Of a stretch of 56,705 nt of DNA, positions 8,005 through 15,349 are shown piece after piece (position 1 is the stretch's first letter; every line of letters begins with the position of its first letter). This stretch comes from Bacteroidales bacterium. Lineage in GTDB: Bacteria > Bacteroidota > Bacteroidia > Bacteroidales > UBA932. A program made the translations under genes and the position numbers. The DNA is taken from NCBI GenBank assembly GCA_017549145.1, contig JAFYVM010000026.1, forward strand, positions 1 through 56,705. The letters run 5' to 3'. The notes below the pieces were generated by a model. That model did not search any database, had not been told where the DNA came from, and saw only the letters and a program-made list of their open reading frames with translations.

Positions 8005-9732
8005 TCACTTTCCGCGACGGAAGAAAAAGGACTTTTGTTCCTTCTTTTTCTGCAAATCTCTTTCTACAAACACTTTCTGTAATCCCTTAGGGTCAAGACC
8101 AGTGTAGAACATCACAGAAGATGTAGTCATAGGAGTTGGTGTAAAATCCTGTACCTGGTCCATATAAAGGCCTCTAAGAGCCGGATTTGATGCAAGAGAA
8201 CGCATCTCACGCATTCCACATCCAGGGTGGGCAGATATAAAATATGGCACAAGTTCACACTTTCGACCACTAGTACGGACAATATTATCGAACTCTATTC
8301 TCAGTCTTTCAAAAAGCTTGAACGATGGCTTGGCCATAAGCTTAAGAACTGAATCCTCAGTATGCTCAGGAGCGACTTTTAATCTTCCGGAAGTATGCTC
8401 AAGGATAAGTTCCTTCAAATATGGATACGATGTCTCATCCACAAATCCCTTTTCATCCAGGAAGAGGTCATATCTGATTCCGCTACCGATGTAGGCATGA
8501 CGAATACCTTTGACTGCGGCTATCTGCTCGTATAATTTAAGGAGACGCGCGTGAGAACGGTCCATATTCTTGCATGGCGACGGGAAGAGGCATGACTTGC
8601 GACGACATTTTCCACAAAGTTCAGGATCCTTTCCATGCATTCCATACATGTTTGCTGTAGGGGCTCCCACATCCGATATATTGCCTGCGAAACCAGGAAG
8701 GTCATTCAAGCCCTTGATTTCCTTCAATATTGATTCCTCACTTCTCTCCTGGATAAACTTACCCTGATGCGCTGCTATCGTACAGAAATTACATCCTCCA
8801 AAACATCCGCGATGGGTATTTACTGAGAATTTGATCATCTCAAAGGCAGGGATATGTTTGCCTTTATAACGAGGGTGAGGAAGTTTGGTAAATGGTAGAT
8901 CCCAGAATGAGTCCATCTCCGCTTGTGAGGCTGGCGGGTAGGTCGGATTGATCTGGACATATCCATTTCCTACCGGCTCGACAAGCACAGGAGGGTGCAT
9001 CATATTGGCATAGGTCTCAACCACATGGAAATTTTCCGCAAATGCCACCTTATCCTTGCAGCAACGTTCGTATGAATTCAGAATAACAGCATCCTTAGTG
9101 CGGCATCTTCCATCCATATAGAATCCGAGCTGAGGAATTCTTCTTATATCATTTATATTACGACCGGCTTCAATAGCCTTTGTAAGTTCAAGGATTGGTC
9201 TCTCTCCCATTCCATAACATAGCCAGTCAGCTCCGCTATCAACGAGGATAGACGGTTTGAGAGCATCCTGCCAATAATCATAATGGGTAACGCGTCTTAG
9301 AGAGGCCTCGATTCCACCAATCACCACAGGCACCTCAGGCCAAAGTTGCTTGAGAATCTTTGTATACACTGTCACAGCATAGTCAGGACGCTGTCCTGCC
9401 CTACCCTCCGGAGTATATGCATCATCGCTGCGTAAACGCTTTGCAGCTGTGTAATGGTTTACCATGGAGTCCATAGCTCCGGCATTCACACCGAAATACA
9501 GTCTCGGCGCGCCAAGCTTCTTGAAGTCTCTGAGGTCATCCCTCCAGTTTGGCTGAGGAACGACAGCCACACGGTATCCGTGCTTCTGCAGCCATCGTGC
9601 TATGACGGCAGTACCGAAAGAAGGGTGGTCTATAAAAGCATCTCCAGTAAAGAGGATGACGTCAATATAGTCCCATCCAAGAGCCTTAACCTCTTTGATC
9701 GAGGTTGGAATCATATATATATTGTTCTCCAT
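8005..9732 (-). CDS. ygiQ: YgiQ-family radical SAM protein
   Basis: YgiQ proteins are radical SAM enzymes of unknown substrate. The radical SAM cysteine motif appears as CFGGCNFC at about residues 308-315, inside NTHRGCFGGCNFCTIAAHQG. The characteristic N-terminal UPF0313 region is present (DVILFTGDAFIDHPSFGTAVIARWL, PVVIGGIEASLRRVTHYDYW). Later comes a second cysteine cluster, CGKCRRKSCLFPSPC, at about residues 365-380, which could bind another cluster or zinc. The C-terminus carries VPYFISAHPGC and VQDFTPTPMTTSSVMFYTG, both typical of the family. At 575 aa it lacks the longer C-terminal tail of proteobacterial forms. It starts 15 nt after the rpmE2 terminator hairpin. Confidence 0.93.
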   Translation of the reverse strand: MENNIYMIPTSIKEVKALGWDYIDVILFTGDAFIDHPSFGTAVIARWLQKHGYRVAVVPQPNWRDDLRDFKKLGAPRLYFGVNAGAMDSMVNHYTAAKRLRSDDAYTPEGRAGQRPDYAVTVYTKILKQLWPEVPVVIGGIEASLRRVTHYDYWQDALKPSILVDSGADWLCYGMGERPILELTKAIEAGRNINDIRRIPQLGFYMDGRCRTKDAVILNSYERCCKDKVAFAENFHVVETYANMMHPPVLVEPVGNGYVQINPTYPPASQAEMDSFWDLPFTKLPHPRYKGKHIPAFEMIKFSVNTHRGCFGGCNFCTIAAHQGKFIQERSEESILKEIKGLNDLPGFAGNISDVGAPTANMYGMHGKDPELCGKCRRKSCLFPSPCKNMDRSHARLLKLYEQIAAVKGIRHAYIGSGIRYDLFLDEKGFVDETSYPYLKELILEHTSGRLKVAPEHTEDSVLKLMAKPSFKLFERLRIEFDNIVRTSGRKCELVPYFISAHPGCGMREMRSLASNPALRGLYMDQVQDFTPTPMTTSSVMFYTGLDPKGLQKVFVERDLQKKKEQKSFFFRRGK

Positions 9733-9747
9733 AGCGTCTTAATCAGA

Positions 9748-9774
9748 AAAAGGCCTCCGAATTCGGAAGCCTTT
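9748..9774 (-). terminator. Intrinsic terminator of rpmE2
   Basis: On the minus strand AAGGC-TTCCGAATTCGGAGGCCTTTTT forms a strong stem (AAGGC/GCCTT plus TCCGAA/TTCGGA around an EcoRI-like centre) followed by TTTTT. It is 25 nt past the rpmE2 stop and 15 nt before the ygiQ start. Confidence 0.85.
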
Positions 9775-9798
9775 TCATACCTTATTGTCTTGGAAGAA

Positions 9799-10047
9799 TT
9801 ACTTCTTCTTTGCGTATCTCTGATAGAATTTATCAACACGACCTGCTGTGTCAACAAGCTTCATCTTACCTGTGTAGAATGGGTGTGAAGTGTTAGAGAT
9901 TTCGAGCTTGATTACAGGGTACTCAACGCCCTCGATCTCGATTGTCTCCTTAGTGTTCGCGCATGAGCGAGTGATGAACACCTGATCGTTTGACATATCC
10001 TTGAAAGCTACAAGACGGTAGGTTTCGGGATGTATACCTTTTTTCAT
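9799..10047 (-). CDS. rpmE2: 50S ribosomal protein L31 type B
   Basis: This 82-aa protein is bL31 of the type B (zinc-free) class. It begins MKKGIHPETYRLVAFKDMSND and ends with the FYTGKMKLVDTAGRVDKFYQRY block that marks the family. It lacks the four zinc-ligand cysteines of type A L31, having only one Cys at RSCANT. In bacteria with both forms, type B is usually the low-zinc version. Here only this one is in the window. A near-perfect Bacteroidetes promoter lies upstream and a strong terminator downstream, so it is a single-gene transcript. Confidence 0.96.
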   Translation of the reverse strand: MKKGIHPETYRLVAFKDMSNDQVFITRSCANTKETIEIEGVEYPVIKLEISNTSHPFYTGKMKLVDTAGRVDKFYQRYAKKK

Positions 10048-10083
10048 AATGCTTAAAATATTTAGTTAACTAATTTTGCGCGG

Positions 10084-10114
10084 CAAAAGTAGGAAATTAT
10101 TTTCAAACTGCAAA
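10084..10114 (-). promoter_or_regulatory. rpmE2 promoter (TTTG-N19-TACTTTTG)
   Basis: Minus-strand TTTG at 10114-10111 and TACTTTTG at 10091-10084 are separated by 19 nt, matching the Bacteroidetes sigma-ABfr consensus. The predicted transcript start is about 30 nt before the rpmE2 ATG. Confidence 0.75.
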
Positions 10115-10121
10115 ACTTTTT

Positions 10122-10151
10122 TAAAGATCCTTCACTAACGTTCAGGATGAC
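10122..10151 (-). terminator. Terminator-like GTCATCCTGA repeat after the DUF1343 gene
   Basis: On the minus strand GTCATCCTGAACGTTAGTGA and the following AGGATCTTT form an ATCCT/AGGAT hairpin. The sequence closely resembles the GTCATCCTGAGCG...GAAGGATC intergenic element that recurs in many bacterial genomes, often at gene ends. It starts 3 nt after the DUF1343 stop codon. The short stem makes its terminator function an inference. Confidence 0.45.
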
Positions 10152-10153
10152 AG

Positions 10154-11221
10154 TTATTTCATTCTGTATGGGAGGTCATCGTACAGAGCAAATTTCTTGG
10201 CTTTGCGAATCCATTTCTGTTCTTCAAGCTTAACATGTTCGCGCATTTGGTCTGTTGAAATCACACCATTGATGTAATCCATGAGCACAGGATCAGACAA
10301 CTTAGCCTCGAATCCTTCATCCAAAGCGAACTCGCTATAATTTTCCTTGAAATAACGGATAAGCTGAAGAGTATGGATCAATGAGTGGTACTCCGCACCT
10401 GGTACAAGCATGATCTGATATCCGGAGCATTTTCTACCCGCATATTTACCACATGAAGGAGTAAACGAACATGGCCTCATCAGAGCTCCTGGAACAGATG
10501 GAAGTTCCTCTGTTATAACGTTTTTCACGTATGGGGCACCAATATACTCGTATGGACGTGCAGTACCGATACCCGGAGAGATGTTGGTATTATTCCATAA
10601 TCCTCCTCCACTATACATATCACATGTGAATAGTCCCGGGATATCAGATGCCGGGGCTATTGTCCAAGGCATTAGCTGATGATTGGAATCTGTAGCAAGA
10701 GCAGAGATCACATGCAGGGCATATTTTGCTCCAATCTCATGATAATACAGATTGGCAAGCTCACCCAGAGTCAATCCATGACGATGAGCCACCTTAGGGA
10801 CATTCACTTCCTGTATTGTAGACGGCATAGTACCTTCCACTACCCTACCGGCAGGGTTGATATGATCTACTATATATAAGGAAGGAGCATCATCCTTCAT
10901 CTGCTTAAGGACGTCCATCAGGTTGAAGACATCCTTAGTATAGTTGAAATAACGAGTTCCCACATCCTGTATCTCCACCACAACAGCATTCAGCCCGGCA
11001 AGATCCTCCGGTGCAAATTCAATATGGTTAGTATCAGGAGTAAGCTCGGTATCTCTAGGAGAAAATATCACTTGAAGGTTTCCTCTTTCGCGGAATATGT
11101 CATACATATACCTTCCACGCTGAGTATCCCAACAGTTCTGGGTACAAAAACAACCGACCCTGCCTTCCAGCAGGGCACGGTCGAGTTGTTCTTCAAGTGA
11201 TGTTGTTCTAAACGAAAACAT
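10154..11221 (-). CDS. DUF1343 (NamZ-like) protein without signal peptide
   Basis: DUF1343 includes NamZ, an exo-acting beta-N-acetylmuramidase that trims MurNAc from peptidoglycan fragments. Shared blocks here are VVVEIQDVGTRYFNYT at about residues 84-99, DHINPAGRVVEGTMP at about 120-134, HRHGLTLGELANLYY at about 148-162 and NISPGIGTARPYEYIGAPYV. The usual F(S/A)PEHGxRG block reads FSPRDTELTPD, so its Glu/His/Gly residues are missing. No signal peptide is present, unlike most family members, and the protein is shorter (355 aa). It starts 2 nt after glmM, so the two genes are almost certainly one transcript. A cytosolic role in amino-sugar recycling is possible but unproven. Confidence 0.85.
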   Translation of the reverse strand: MFSFRTTSLEEQLDRALLEGRVGCFCTQNCWDTQRGRYMYDIFRERGNLQVIFSPRDTELTPDTNHIEFAPEDLAGLNAVVVEIQDVGTRYFNYTKDVFNLMDVLKQMKDDAPSLYIVDHINPAGRVVEGTMPSTIQEVNVPKVAHRHGLTLGELANLYYHEIGAKYALHVISALATDSNHQLMPWTIAPASDIPGLFTCDMYSGGGLWNNTNISPGIGTARPYEYIGAPYVKNVITEELPSVPGALMRPCSFTPSCGKYAGRKCSGYQIMLVPGAEYHSLIHTLQLIRYFKENYSEFALDEGFEAKLSDPVLMDYINGVISTDQMREHVKLEEQKWIRKAKKFALYDDLPYRMK

Positions 11222-11223
11222 CC

Positions 11224-12675
11224 TTATTTGATAATATTATTAGCAATTTCAATAATCTGCTGTGCAAGAGCGTCAGCTGCCTCCTGAGTTGCAGCCTCAG
11301 CGTAGATACGGATGATTGGCTCAGTGTTAGAGCGACGGAGGTGTACCCATTCCTTGCGAGCCTCGAATGAAATCTTAACACCGTCGATAGTGTTGACATC
11401 CTCAGCTGCGTAAACAGTCTTAACCTCATCCAAAATCTTATCGATCAAAGCGCTGTCAGAAAGCTCGATCTTATTCTTAGCGATAACGTACTCTGGGTAT
11501 GTAGCGCGAAGCTCAGACACCTTCATCTTCTTGTATGCAAGATTAGTAAGGAAGAGAGCTACACCGACCATTGCATCACGTCCGTAGTGAAGTGCAGGAT
11601 AGATGACACCTCCATTACCCTCACCACCGATGATAGCGCCACACTCTCTCATCTTAGTTGTAACGTTAACCTCACCTACAGCTGCAGCGAAATACTCACC
11701 ACCATACTGCTCAGTTACGTCACGAAGAGCGCGTGAAGAAGAAAGGTTAGAAGCAGTTGTCATCTGATATGGAGCTGCAAGTTCCTCGATTGACTTACCA
11801 GTCTGAAGAGCCTCGTTGTAAACTCTACCAAGAAGGTAATCAGCGATACTTACCAATGTGTACTCCTCACCGAATGGCTTGCCATCCTCGCAGATAAGTG
11901 CAAGACGGTCAACGTCTGGGTCAACAGAAACTCCGAAGTCAGCGTTATTGCTTACAACAGCCTCGCAAAGCTCAACAAGATTTGATGGAAGTGGCTCAGG
12001 GTTGTGAGCGAACTGACCAGTTGGATCACAGTTTACGCAGATGCACTCAACGCCCATACGCTCAAGAAGACGTGGCATGATGATACCACCAACTGAGTTA
12101 ACGGCATCAAGAACTACCTTGAAACCAGCCTTACGAACAGCCTCTACGTCTACTGTAGGAAGCTCAAGAACTGCATCGAGGTGTGCATCAGTAAAGTCTC
12201 TTTCCTCTACAACACCAAGATTATCTACGTCAGCAAATGAGAAGTTCTCACTCTCAGCGCACTCAAGAATTGCTGCACCCTCAGCTGCATTAAGGAACTC
12301 ACCCTTCTCGTTGAGAAGCTTAAGAGCGTTCCACTGCTTAGGGTTGTGAGATGCTGTAAGGATGATACCACCATCAGCCTCCTCAAAAACAACAGCCATC
12401 TCAGTAGTCGGAGTAGAAGCAAGGCCTGCCTTAACTACGTCAACGCCACATGAAATCGCTGTTCCACATACTAGCTGCTCAACCATATCTCCTGAAAGAC
12501 GAGCATCCTTACCAACTACGATCTTATATCGCTCGCCTGCTGGCTTTGGACGACGCTCCTTCATTTTCTCGCAGTAAGCATAGGTAAATTTTACAACATC
12601 AATAGGTGAAAGGCCCTCGCCTGGTGCACCGCCGATTGTTCCGCGGATTCCTGAAATTGATTTAATAAGAGTCAT
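11224..12675 (-). CDS. glmM: Phosphoglucosamine mutase-type phosphohexomutase
   Basis: This alpha-D-phosphohexomutase is probably GlmM, which converts glucosamine-6-phosphate to glucosamine-1-phosphate for UDP-GlcNAc synthesis. The N-terminus SISGIRGTIGG matches the family, the phosphoserine loop is TASHNP with Ser109, the magnesium loop is DPDVDR, the sugar-binding loop is GEGNGGV, and the C-terminal phosphate-binding loop is RRSNTEPIIRIYAEA. At 483 aa it is slightly longer than E. coli GlmM (445). A phosphomannomutase or phosphoglucomutase activity cannot be excluded, although the GlmM-like loop and the downstream DUF1343 partner support amino-sugar metabolism. Confidence 0.88.
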   Translation of the reverse strand: MTLIKSISGIRGTIGGAPGEGLSPIDVVKFTYAYCEKMKERRPKPAGERYKIVVGKDARLSGDMVEQLVCGTAISCGVDVVKAGLASTPTTEMAVVFEEADGGIILTASHNPKQWNALKLLNEKGEFLNAAEGAAILECAESENFSFADVDNLGVVEERDFTDAHLDAVLELPTVDVEAVRKAGFKVVLDAVNSVGGIIMPRLLERMGVECICVNCDPTGQFAHNPEPLPSNLVELCEAVVSNNADFGVSVDPDVDRLALICEDGKPFGEEYTLVSIADYLLGRVYNEALQTGKSIEELAAPYQMTTASNLSSSRALRDVTEQYGGEYFAAAVGEVNVTTKMRECGAIIGGEGNGGVIYPALHYGRDAMVGVALFLTNLAYKKMKVSELRATYPEYVIAKNKIELSDSALIDKILDEVKTVYAAEDVNTIDGVKISFEARKEWVHLRRSNTEPIIRIYAEAATQEAADALAQQIIEIANNIIK

Positions 12676-12763
12676 ATCTTAAGCTTTTAAAGTAGTTTAC
12701 TGATTAGGTCAGTTATCAATCGTGCAAATTTAAGATTTTATAAAGCATTTACAAATTAAATAT

Positions 12764-12771
12764 TACTTTTG
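12764..12771 (+). promoter_or_regulatory. -7 box for DUF486 gene
   Basis: TACTTTTG, followed by C, matches TAnnTTTG and lies 21 nt before the ATG. No clear TTTG is found 19-20 nt upstream. The in-frame TTG at 12769 sits inside this box and is therefore not the start. Confidence 0.5.
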
Positions 12772-12792
12772 CACCCACAAAATTTCGACACT

Positions 12793-13161
12793 ATGAAAGC
12801 AGTCTGGACAATACTACTTCTTATAGCATCAAATGTCTTCATGACATTCGCGTGGTACGGTCATCTGAAACTTCAGGAAATGAAGATTTCATCTAGTTGG
12901 CCACTCATACTTGTGATTCTTTTTTCATGGGGCGTAGCCTTCCTTGAATATTGCGCACAGGTACCTGCAAACCGAATCGGATTCATCGAAAATGGAGGTC
13001 CATTCAATTTGATGCAGCTAAAAATTATTCAGGAAGTGATTTCTTTGACGGTTTTCACCCTTATGGTTACCCTTATGTTTAAGGGTCAGACCCTACAATG
13101 GAACCATTTTGCAGCATTTTTCTGCCTGATCATGGCCGTTTTCTTCGTATTTTTGAAGTAA
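12793..13161 (+). CDS. DMT-like small membrane protein (DUF486)
   Basis: This 122-aa protein has four predicted transmembrane helices: about residues 3-22 (TILLLIASNVFMTFAWYG), 34-52 (PLILVILFSWGVAFLEYC), 77-95 and 103-121. The segment LLIASNVFMTFAWYGHLK and the EYCAQVPANRIG loop are diagnostic of DUF486, a single-domain relative of the drug/metabolite transporter superfamily. Transported substrate, if any, is unknown. I chose ATG 12793 because the longer in-frame extension overlaps the promoter -7 box. The gene stands alone between divergent glmM and the tRNA-Glu gene. Confidence 0.88.
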   Translation: MKAVWTILLLIASNVFMTFAWYGHLKLQEMKISSSWPLILVILFSWGVAFLEYCAQVPANRIGFIENGGPFNLMQLKIIQEVISLTVFTLMVTLMFKGQTLQWNHFAAFFCLIMAVFFVFLK

Positions 13162-13204
13162 AACGACAAAAAAATGCATTTTTTCGCAAAAAAGTGAAAA
13201 AAAA

Positions 13205-13235
13205 TTTGGAGGTAATAAAAAAAGTCGTACCTTTG
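13205..13235 (+). promoter_or_regulatory. tRNA-Glu promoter (TTTG-N19-TACCTTTG)
   Basis: TTTG at 13205-13208 and TACCTTTG at 13228-13235 are spaced by exactly 19 nt, a textbook Bacteroidetes housekeeping promoter 18 nt before the tRNA. Confidence 0.85.
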
Positions 13236-13252
13236 CAATCCCAAACAACAAC

Positions 13253-13324
13253 GCTCGGTTCGTATAACGGTTAGTACTCAAGATTCTCAATCTTGCAATA
13301 GGGGTTCGATTCCCCTACCGAGTA
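13253..13324 (+). tRNA. tRNA-Glu (anticodon CTC)
   Basis: A full cloverleaf is visible. The acceptor stem is GCTCGGT/ACCGAGT with a G1-U72 wobble pair, the D-arm contains TATAACGGTTAGTA, the anticodon stem CAAGA/TCTTG holds loop TTCTCAA with anticodon CTC for GAG, and the T-arm AGGGG/CCCCT encloses TTCGATT. No CCA is encoded. It has its own promoter and terminator. Confidence 0.93.
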
Positions 13325-13328
13325 CAAG

Positions 13329-13358
13329 AAAAAGCTCGACAGATTGTCGAGCTTTTTT
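13329..13358 (+). terminator. Intrinsic terminator of tRNA-Glu
   Basis: The 9-bp stem AGCTCGACA/TGTCGAGCT with a 3-nt loop is followed by TTTTTT, starting about 5 nt after the tRNA. Confidence 0.92.
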
Positions 13359-13411
13359 CGTTTGGTACACACTGCTAGGCAAAAACACAAATCACTCACA
13401 CTCAAACACTT

Positions 13412-13453
13412 ACAGAAAGTGCGTGCTCCCCATTGGCGGCACGCACTTTCTGT
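13412..13453. repeat. 15-bp perfect inverted repeat
   Basis: ACAGAAAGTGCGTGC at 13412-13426 is the exact reverse complement of 13439-13453, with a 12-nt loop. It sits between the tRNA-Glu terminator and the stop codon of the convergent lipid kinase. Neither strand has a T-tract after the stem, so a classic intrinsic terminator is unlikely. It could be an RNA 3'-end stabiliser or a protein site. Confidence 0.85.
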
Positions 13454-13490
13454 ATCACGATGATAGTCAATGAGTTACATTTCACGCTAA

Positions 13491-14456
13491 CTACAATTTC
13501 AAGACATTGATCTGGGGCCCCATGATCTCCAGGCACACTGGAGCCGTTCCGATAACCTCACCGTCCACCTCAACATGAGGATGTCCACCCTCAGGAATCA
13601 CCACAATACTTTTGCTTCGACAGACTATCAATTCCTTGATTTTGGTAAAAGATCCGGTAAAGAGTTTCGGAGCTTCCTTTGCAATCTTCAAGGCGCCCAA
13701 TTCCGGGATAAGGGTCATATCCAGATACCCATCATCCATCACTGCACCGGCAGTCTGTCTCATACCTCCACCAGAGTACTGTCCCACTCCGAATGCAATA
13801 GAAAAATACTTGCCATTAAAGACCTCGACGCCATCACAGACAACGCGTGCAACCACAGGCACACGATTCATCAGGCACTGGATCAAAGCCTTGACATACA
13901 AAATCTTACCCTTCATACCCATCTTCTTGTTAACGTTCACTATTCTGCAGACATCCGCATCAATTCCCACTCCCCCGACATTGGCCATATACGAAACTGA
14001 CTTAGTATCACCAGCCTCATCCAATATGCTCACCTTCACTACATCCTGCTTACCAAAAGAGCCATCAGCCATCAACTCTACAATTCCTTTCACATCCTTA
14101 GGAATTCCGAGAGACTTCACCCAATCATTACCAGATCCCATCGGCAGCACCGACAGATAAAAATCCTCCAGTCGTACGGTATGTTCAGGAGAATCAACAA
14201 AAGCCATGATACCATTGAGAACGTCGTGAACAGTTCCGTCGCCACCAACTGCAACAAACTTACGATAACCCTCACGAGATGCATCCTGAGCTATACGGCA
14301 GGCGTTTCCACTATCTCCCGTATAACGGCATTCATAAGAAATGCCTTTGTATTTCAGCATACTTTCAGCACGTCGCCATAGTTCGCCAGCCTTTTTCGAA
14401 GCAGCAAAAACATTGACAACTATAAGCCATATATCTTTCTTCTGTTTCATAGTCAT
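13491..14456 (-). CDS. Diacylglycerol/lipid kinase family protein (YegS-like)
   Basis: This 321-aa protein belongs to the DagK/YegS/sphingosine-kinase fold family that phosphorylates lipid alcohols with ATP. The nucleotide-binding GGDGT motif is in KFVAVGGDGTVHDVLNGI at about residues 70-87, followed by LPMGSGNDWVKSLGIP and the C-terminal substrate-domain motif PHVEVDGEVIG. There are no membrane segments, so the enzyme is probably a peripheral cytoplasmic protein. A second family member lies at 24550-25386. The start could also be the Met two codons downstream. It is divergent from parA, with a TACTTTTG -7 box in the shared spacer. Confidence 0.88.
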   Translation of the reverse strand: MTMKQKKDIWLIVVNVFAASKKAGELWRRAESMLKYKGISYECRYTGDSGNACRIAQDASREGYRKFVAVGGDGTVHDVLNGIMAFVDSPEHTVRLEDFYLSVLPMGSGNDWVKSLGIPKDVKGIVELMADGSFGKQDVVKVSILDEAGDTKSVSYMANVGGVGIDADVCRIVNVNKKMGMKGKILYVKALIQCLMNRVPVVARVVCDGVEVFNGKYFSIAFGVGQYSGGGMRQTAGAVMDDGYLDMTLIPELGALKIAKEAPKLFTGSFTKIKELIVCRSKSIVVIPEGGHPHVEVDGEVIGTAPVCLEIMGPQINVLKL

Positions 14457-14477
14457 TGATTTATATCAAAACCGGAA

Positions 14478-14485
14478 CAAAAGTA
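14478..14485 (-). promoter_or_regulatory. -7 box for lipid kinase gene
   Basis: Minus-strand TACTTTTG lies 21 nt upstream of the lipid kinase start codon. A near-consensus TTTC occurs 19 nt further upstream at 14508-14505. Confidence 0.55.
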
Positions 14486-14517
14486 GGCATTTCGAGGAAC
14501 GAATGAAATTTTTTTTG

Positions 14518-14525
14518 TAATTTTG
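14518..14525 (+). promoter_or_regulatory. -7 box for parAB operon
   Basis: TAATTTTG followed by C fits TAnnTTTG and is 28 nt before the parA ATG. The -33 element is not clear (AGGA occupies the N19 position). Confidence 0.5.
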
Positions 14526-14553
14526 CACCGATTATGTCCTTAATAAAAAGAGA

Positions 14554-15339
14554 ATGGGAAAAATAATTGCTATAGCCAATCAGAAGGGAGGAGTCGGCAA
14601 GACAACAACAGCCATCAATCTGGCTGCATCTCTCGCTGTACTTGAAAAGAAAGTGCTCATCATTGACGCTGACCCTCAGGCAAATACAACTTCTGGACTT
14701 AACTTTTCTCCAGAAAACGACGAAAAGAGAACATTGTACGAAGTGATGATCGGAAAGATTGATGTTCACGACGCACTTATACAGACCGAAATAGCATCAA
14801 TGCATATGATTCCGTCACACATCAACCTTGTGGGAGCGGAAATAGAAATGCTTGAGACAAACGATAGAGAATCAGTTCTAAAAAATGCTCTTGCTCCACT
14901 CAGACAGGAGTATGACTTCATCATCATTGACTGTTCTCCATCACTCGGACTTATTACAGTCAATTCACTTACAGCAGCAGATTCAGTTATCATACCTGTT
15001 CAGCCAGAGTTCTTCGCACTCGAGGGTTTAGGCAAACTTCTTCAGACAATCAGACTTGTTCAGGGAGGCCCTAACCCATCGCTTACAATCGAGGGATTCG
15101 TAGTAACGATGTTTGATGGTAGAACAAAGGTTCACAATCAGGTTCTTGGAGAGCTCAGAGAGCATTTCAAGGATATGGTATTCAACACAATCATTCAGAG
15201 AAACATCAGATTGAGCGAGGCTCCTTCACACGGAAAGCCTATCATTCTTTACGATGTGATCTGTAATGGAACATCAAACTACCTCAACCTCGCCAAGGAG
15301 GTTCTTGAGAAGAACGGCTATCAGGTAAGCAACGACTAA
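14554..15339 (+). CDS. parA: Chromosome partitioning ATPase ParA (Soj)
   Basis: This 261-aa protein is the Walker-type ATPase of the chromosomal ParABS system. It starts with IIAIANQKGGVGKTTTAINLAASLA, the deviant Walker A motif with the signature lysine at residue 11 and P-loop Lys16. It continues with LIIDADPQANTTSGL (Walker A') and FIIIDCSPSLGLITVNSL (Walker B). The short N-terminus, without a DNA-binding extension, marks a chromosomal Soj rather than a plasmid type Ia ParA. parB follows after 10 nt, so the two are cotranscribed. No parS palindrome was found in the window. Confidence 0.96.
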   Translation: MGKIIAIANQKGGVGKTTTAINLAASLAVLEKKVLIIDADPQANTTSGLNFSPENDEKRTLYEVMIGKIDVHDALIQTEIASMHMIPSHINLVGAEIEMLETNDRESVLKNALAPLRQEYDFIIIDCSPSLGLITVNSLTAADSVIIPVQPEFFALEGLGKLLQTIRLVQGGPNPSLTIEGFVVTMFDGRTKVHNQVLGELREHFKDMVFNTIIQRNIRLSEAPSHGKPIILYDVICNGTSNYLNLAKEVLEKNGYQVSND

Positions 15340-15349
15340 AACGCAGAAA

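Noticed and set aside
2491-9732. RiPP system made of the PqqD-like protein and the YgiQ radical SAM protein
   Set aside because: YgiQ is a different radical SAM family without a SPASM domain, is 5 kb away on the other strand, and no precursor peptide is visible.
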